From NCBI GenBank assembly GCA_964293815.1, contig CAXYYC010000001.1, positions 1-64,000 of the forward strand: a stretch of 64,000 nucleotides of DNA. Reading direction: 5' to 3'. The position numbers were made by a program, and so were the translations under genes. The DNA comes from CTSOIL-112 sp964293815 (GTDB lineage Bacteria; Pseudomonadota; Gammaproteobacteria; Burkholderiales; Burkholderiaceae). Under the pieces are notes generated by a model. That model was not told the origin of the DNA and did not search any database. It saw only the letters and a list, made by a program, of their open reading frames with translations. Every line of letters starts with the position of its first letter. The stretch's first letter is position 1. Of the stretch, positions 62,531 to 64,000 are shown one piece after another.

Positions 62531-63541
62531 TTATAAATAAGTTCGTAGAAAACCCAGTAATAGCTGCTGTAACTGCGAATCGGTATAAAATTTCGCATCT
62601 GCGTGATCGGCGTCAATCAGGCGTAACTGGCTCGGTACACCCGCCTTTTGCAACGCCGTAGCCATCGCTTGTGACTGCACATACGCCACCACACAATCCT
62701 GCCGTCCGTGCAGTAGCAACATCGGCGGATCATCAGCGCTGACATAGTGAATCGGACTGGCAAGCAATGCCTGCTGCTGACGCTCAGGCGTATCGAGCGC
62801 ACCACCGCCAAGCAGGCCGTATTCGGCCTCATGCGGTTTGTTCGGATCGTACCCCCACGGATTCGGACAGCCTTGTGCCGCCCGTTCGGCAGGTAAATGG
62901 CGCAAATCGGCAATGCCGTAATAACTGATCGCGGCTTTGACCCGACTGCTGAATGCCGCATTGCCCAGTGTGCCTTCCAAACTCGGTTCACCCGCACTGA
63001 CCGCGAGCAGTTGTGCCAAATGACCACCCGCAGACTCACCAGCAACGGCGATGCGCTCGGAATCGATACCCAACTCAGCGGCATGGGCGCGCAAATAGCG
63101 CACAGCGGCTTTTACATCGTGAATCGGCGCGGGGAATATGCCCTCGGGTATCAGTCGGTAGTTGACCGAGGCGACCGCGTAGCCGTTGTCCAACAGCAGG
63201 CGGAGCAGTTGTTCCAATTGCATGTGCGTGCCGCCGCTCATCCATGCTTTATCGCCGATCATCCATGCACCGCCGTGGATGAATACGACCAATGGCCGAT
63301 GACCTTGCTCGCTCGGATTCACTGTCACGTCAGGCGCATACACATCCAGCATTTGCGCCTGATTACTCGTACCGGCATAGGCCAAATCGGCATACGTGGG
63401 CGCAGTCACCGCAGATATAGTCGTCGAGTTGGCCGTATTCGATTCGGGCGCAGACATGGCGCGCTCAAATGCGCTGTGCGCCGGTTTGCACGCGGACAAC
63501 ACCACGCAGAACAGTAGGGCTAAGGTGATATGGGGTTTCAT
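62531..63541 (-). CDS. Alpha/beta-hydrolase lipoprotein (carboxylesterase type)
   Basis: A 336-residue hydrolase of the HSL/BD-FAE-like group. The signal MKPHITLALLFCVVLSACKP carries a lipobox LSAC, so it is probably anchored in the periplasm. The oxyanion motif is VVFIHGGAWMIGD, the nucleophile Ser lies in IAVAGESAGGHLAQLL, the Asp in LLLHGRQDCVVA and the His in IDADHADAKFY. The substrate is unknown. ATG 63541 is chosen; the open frame upstream of it runs into the insertion-sequence end and is not credible. Confidence 0.88.
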   Translation of the reverse strand: MKPHITLALLFCVVLSACKPAHSAFERAMSAPESNTANSTTISAVTAPTYADLAYAGTSNQAQMLDVYAPDVTVNPSEQGHRPLVVFIHGGAWMIGDKAWMSGGTHMQLEQLLRLLLDNGYAVASVNYRLIPEGIFPAPIHDVKAAVRYLRAHAAELGIDSERIAVAGESAGGHLAQLLAVSAGEPSLEGTLGNAAFSSRVKAAISYYGIADLRHLPAERAAQGCPNPWGYDPNKPHEAEYGLLGGGALDTPERQQQALLASPIHYVSADDPPMLLLHGRQDCVVAYVQSQAMATALQKAGVPSQLRLIDADHADAKFYTDSQLQQLLLGFLRTYL

Positions 63542-63685
63542 GAACAAGTTGGTGACGCACGTTGGATATAAATGGTTCAATATACACATTCCCGCCTGCG
63601 GCTTCAAGCGGCGCGTGGAGCAATACGTTAAGCAATACATTAAGCAGCAATTCAAGAGAATGACTGCTCCGCACATCAAATAAAC

Positions 63686-63710
63686 TACCCCGCCGCAAGC
63701 GGACGAGGTA
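63686..63710. mobile_element. Subterminal hairpin of an IS200/IS605-type element (right end)
   Basis: TACC-CCG-CCGC, loop AA, GCGG-ACG-A-GGTA form an imperfect hairpin next to the transposase stop codon. Transposases of this family recognise such hairpins as single strands instead of terminal inverted repeats. The exact cut site cannot be fixed without the other end. Confidence 0.6.
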
Positions 63711-64000
63711 TTAGAATAGTGCCAATTGTCGATTTTCATGTAATTTGACATATTCTTTCCCTTGGCTTTTCACATATGTGCTTATCATATTCTCATCACC
63801 ATGCTTACCCACCGTGCTTGCAAAATAACCATCTGACCAAAACTCTCCACCCCATAATTGCTTCTTTACTTGTGGACATCTGCGAAATATTTCTCGCGCC
63901 GTGAGACTCTTTATTAGTGTGACTATTTTCACCACTGAATACGTAGGAATACTCTGAACTAAAAAGTGAACGTGATCTTTGTCTGTTCCTATCTCTATAA
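63711..64000 (-). CDS. tnpA: IS200/IS605-family Y1 transposase TnpA, partial (5' end beyond the window)
   Basis: The last 95 or so residues of a single-strand DNA transposase. Reading leftward from 63998: IEIGTDKDHVHFLVQSVPTYSVVKIVTLIK, with the HUH motif in DHVHFL, then FRRCPQVKKQLWGGEFWSDGYFASTVG and the catalytic-Tyr helix MISTYVKSQGKEY. The frame is intact to its TAA stop at 63713-63711, so the copy may be active. The ATG of the internal segment at 63935 is not the true start. No tnpB is seen on this side. Confidence 0.88.
   Translation of the reverse strand, partial: IEIGTDKDHVHFLVQSIPTYSVVKIVTLIKSLTAREIFRRCPQVKKQLWGGEFWSDGYFASTVGKHGDENMISTYVKSQGKEYVKLHENRQLALF

Overview
The window looks like a chromosomal segment of a proteobacterium, most probably a betaproteobacterium. 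The family cannot be fixed from the sequence alone. The pointers are gene order (argJ with a DUF815 ATPase and mutT; smg-dprA-exported protein divergent from def-fmt), a beta-type RpoH, a CIRCE heat-shock operator in front of rpoH, an FNR/Anr-type site in front of a membrane-anchored cytochrome c, and a NodT/EmrA/EmrB pump. Most of the window is ordinary core genome with tight operons and ATGA overlaps.

Layout. 0-7.9 kb: an amino-acid-type ABC binding lipoprotein whose signal peptide carries a one-base frameshift, a class II amidotransferase, pyrC, a small lipoprotein, a DUF3025 protein, argJ, a small exported protein, a DUF815 ATPase and a MutT hydrolase. 7.9-15.7 kb: an accessory block. It starts with an MmeI-type restriction-modification gene cut by an in-frame TGA. 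A visibly more AT-rich set of unrecognised genes follows: a protein with an SH3-like N-terminus, two membrane proteins, a tRNA-like hairpin RNA, a WYL-domain regulator, a HIRAN-domain protein and a second protein with an SH3-like N-terminus. Two promoters in this block share a 15-bp operator at the same distance from the -10 box, so the block looks like one regulated module. I regard it as the best candidate here for an undescribed, possibly anti-phage, system.

15.9-23.8 kb: an Atm1-type ABC exporter, a gtrB-gtrA-deacetylase operon, rsmD and ftsY divergently arranged, and a Ppx/GppA phosphatase. 23.8-29.1 kb: a complete deoCABD nucleoside catabolic operon with divergent deoR. 29.1-30.9 kb: a 270-bp nested-hairpin element, the CIRCE site, rpoH and ubiK. 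30.9-37.1 kb: a Tat-exported agmatine-deiminase-family protein, a small membrane protein, smg, dprA, an exported protein, def and fmt. 37.1-40.4 kb: a hairpin-rich stretch without convincing genes, a class I amidotransferase (peptidase C26), cytochrome c, a strong small-RNA candidate and an ArsR-type regulator. 40.4-50.0 kb: a tripartite drug efflux operon, ychF, transporters including an AmpG-type permease, and an exonuclease III.

50.4-59.9 kb: a full glycogen cluster, glgP-glgB-glgC-glgA-pgm, which covers synthesis (pgm, glgC, glgA, glgB) and breakdown (glgP). 59.9-64.0 kb: NAD-malic enzyme, a zinc-ribbon membrane protein, a lipoprotein esterase and the 3' part of an IS200/IS605-type transposase that runs off the window end. 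No rRNA, CRISPR array or canonical tRNA was seen. All functional names come from reading motifs and family resemblance; no searches were run.
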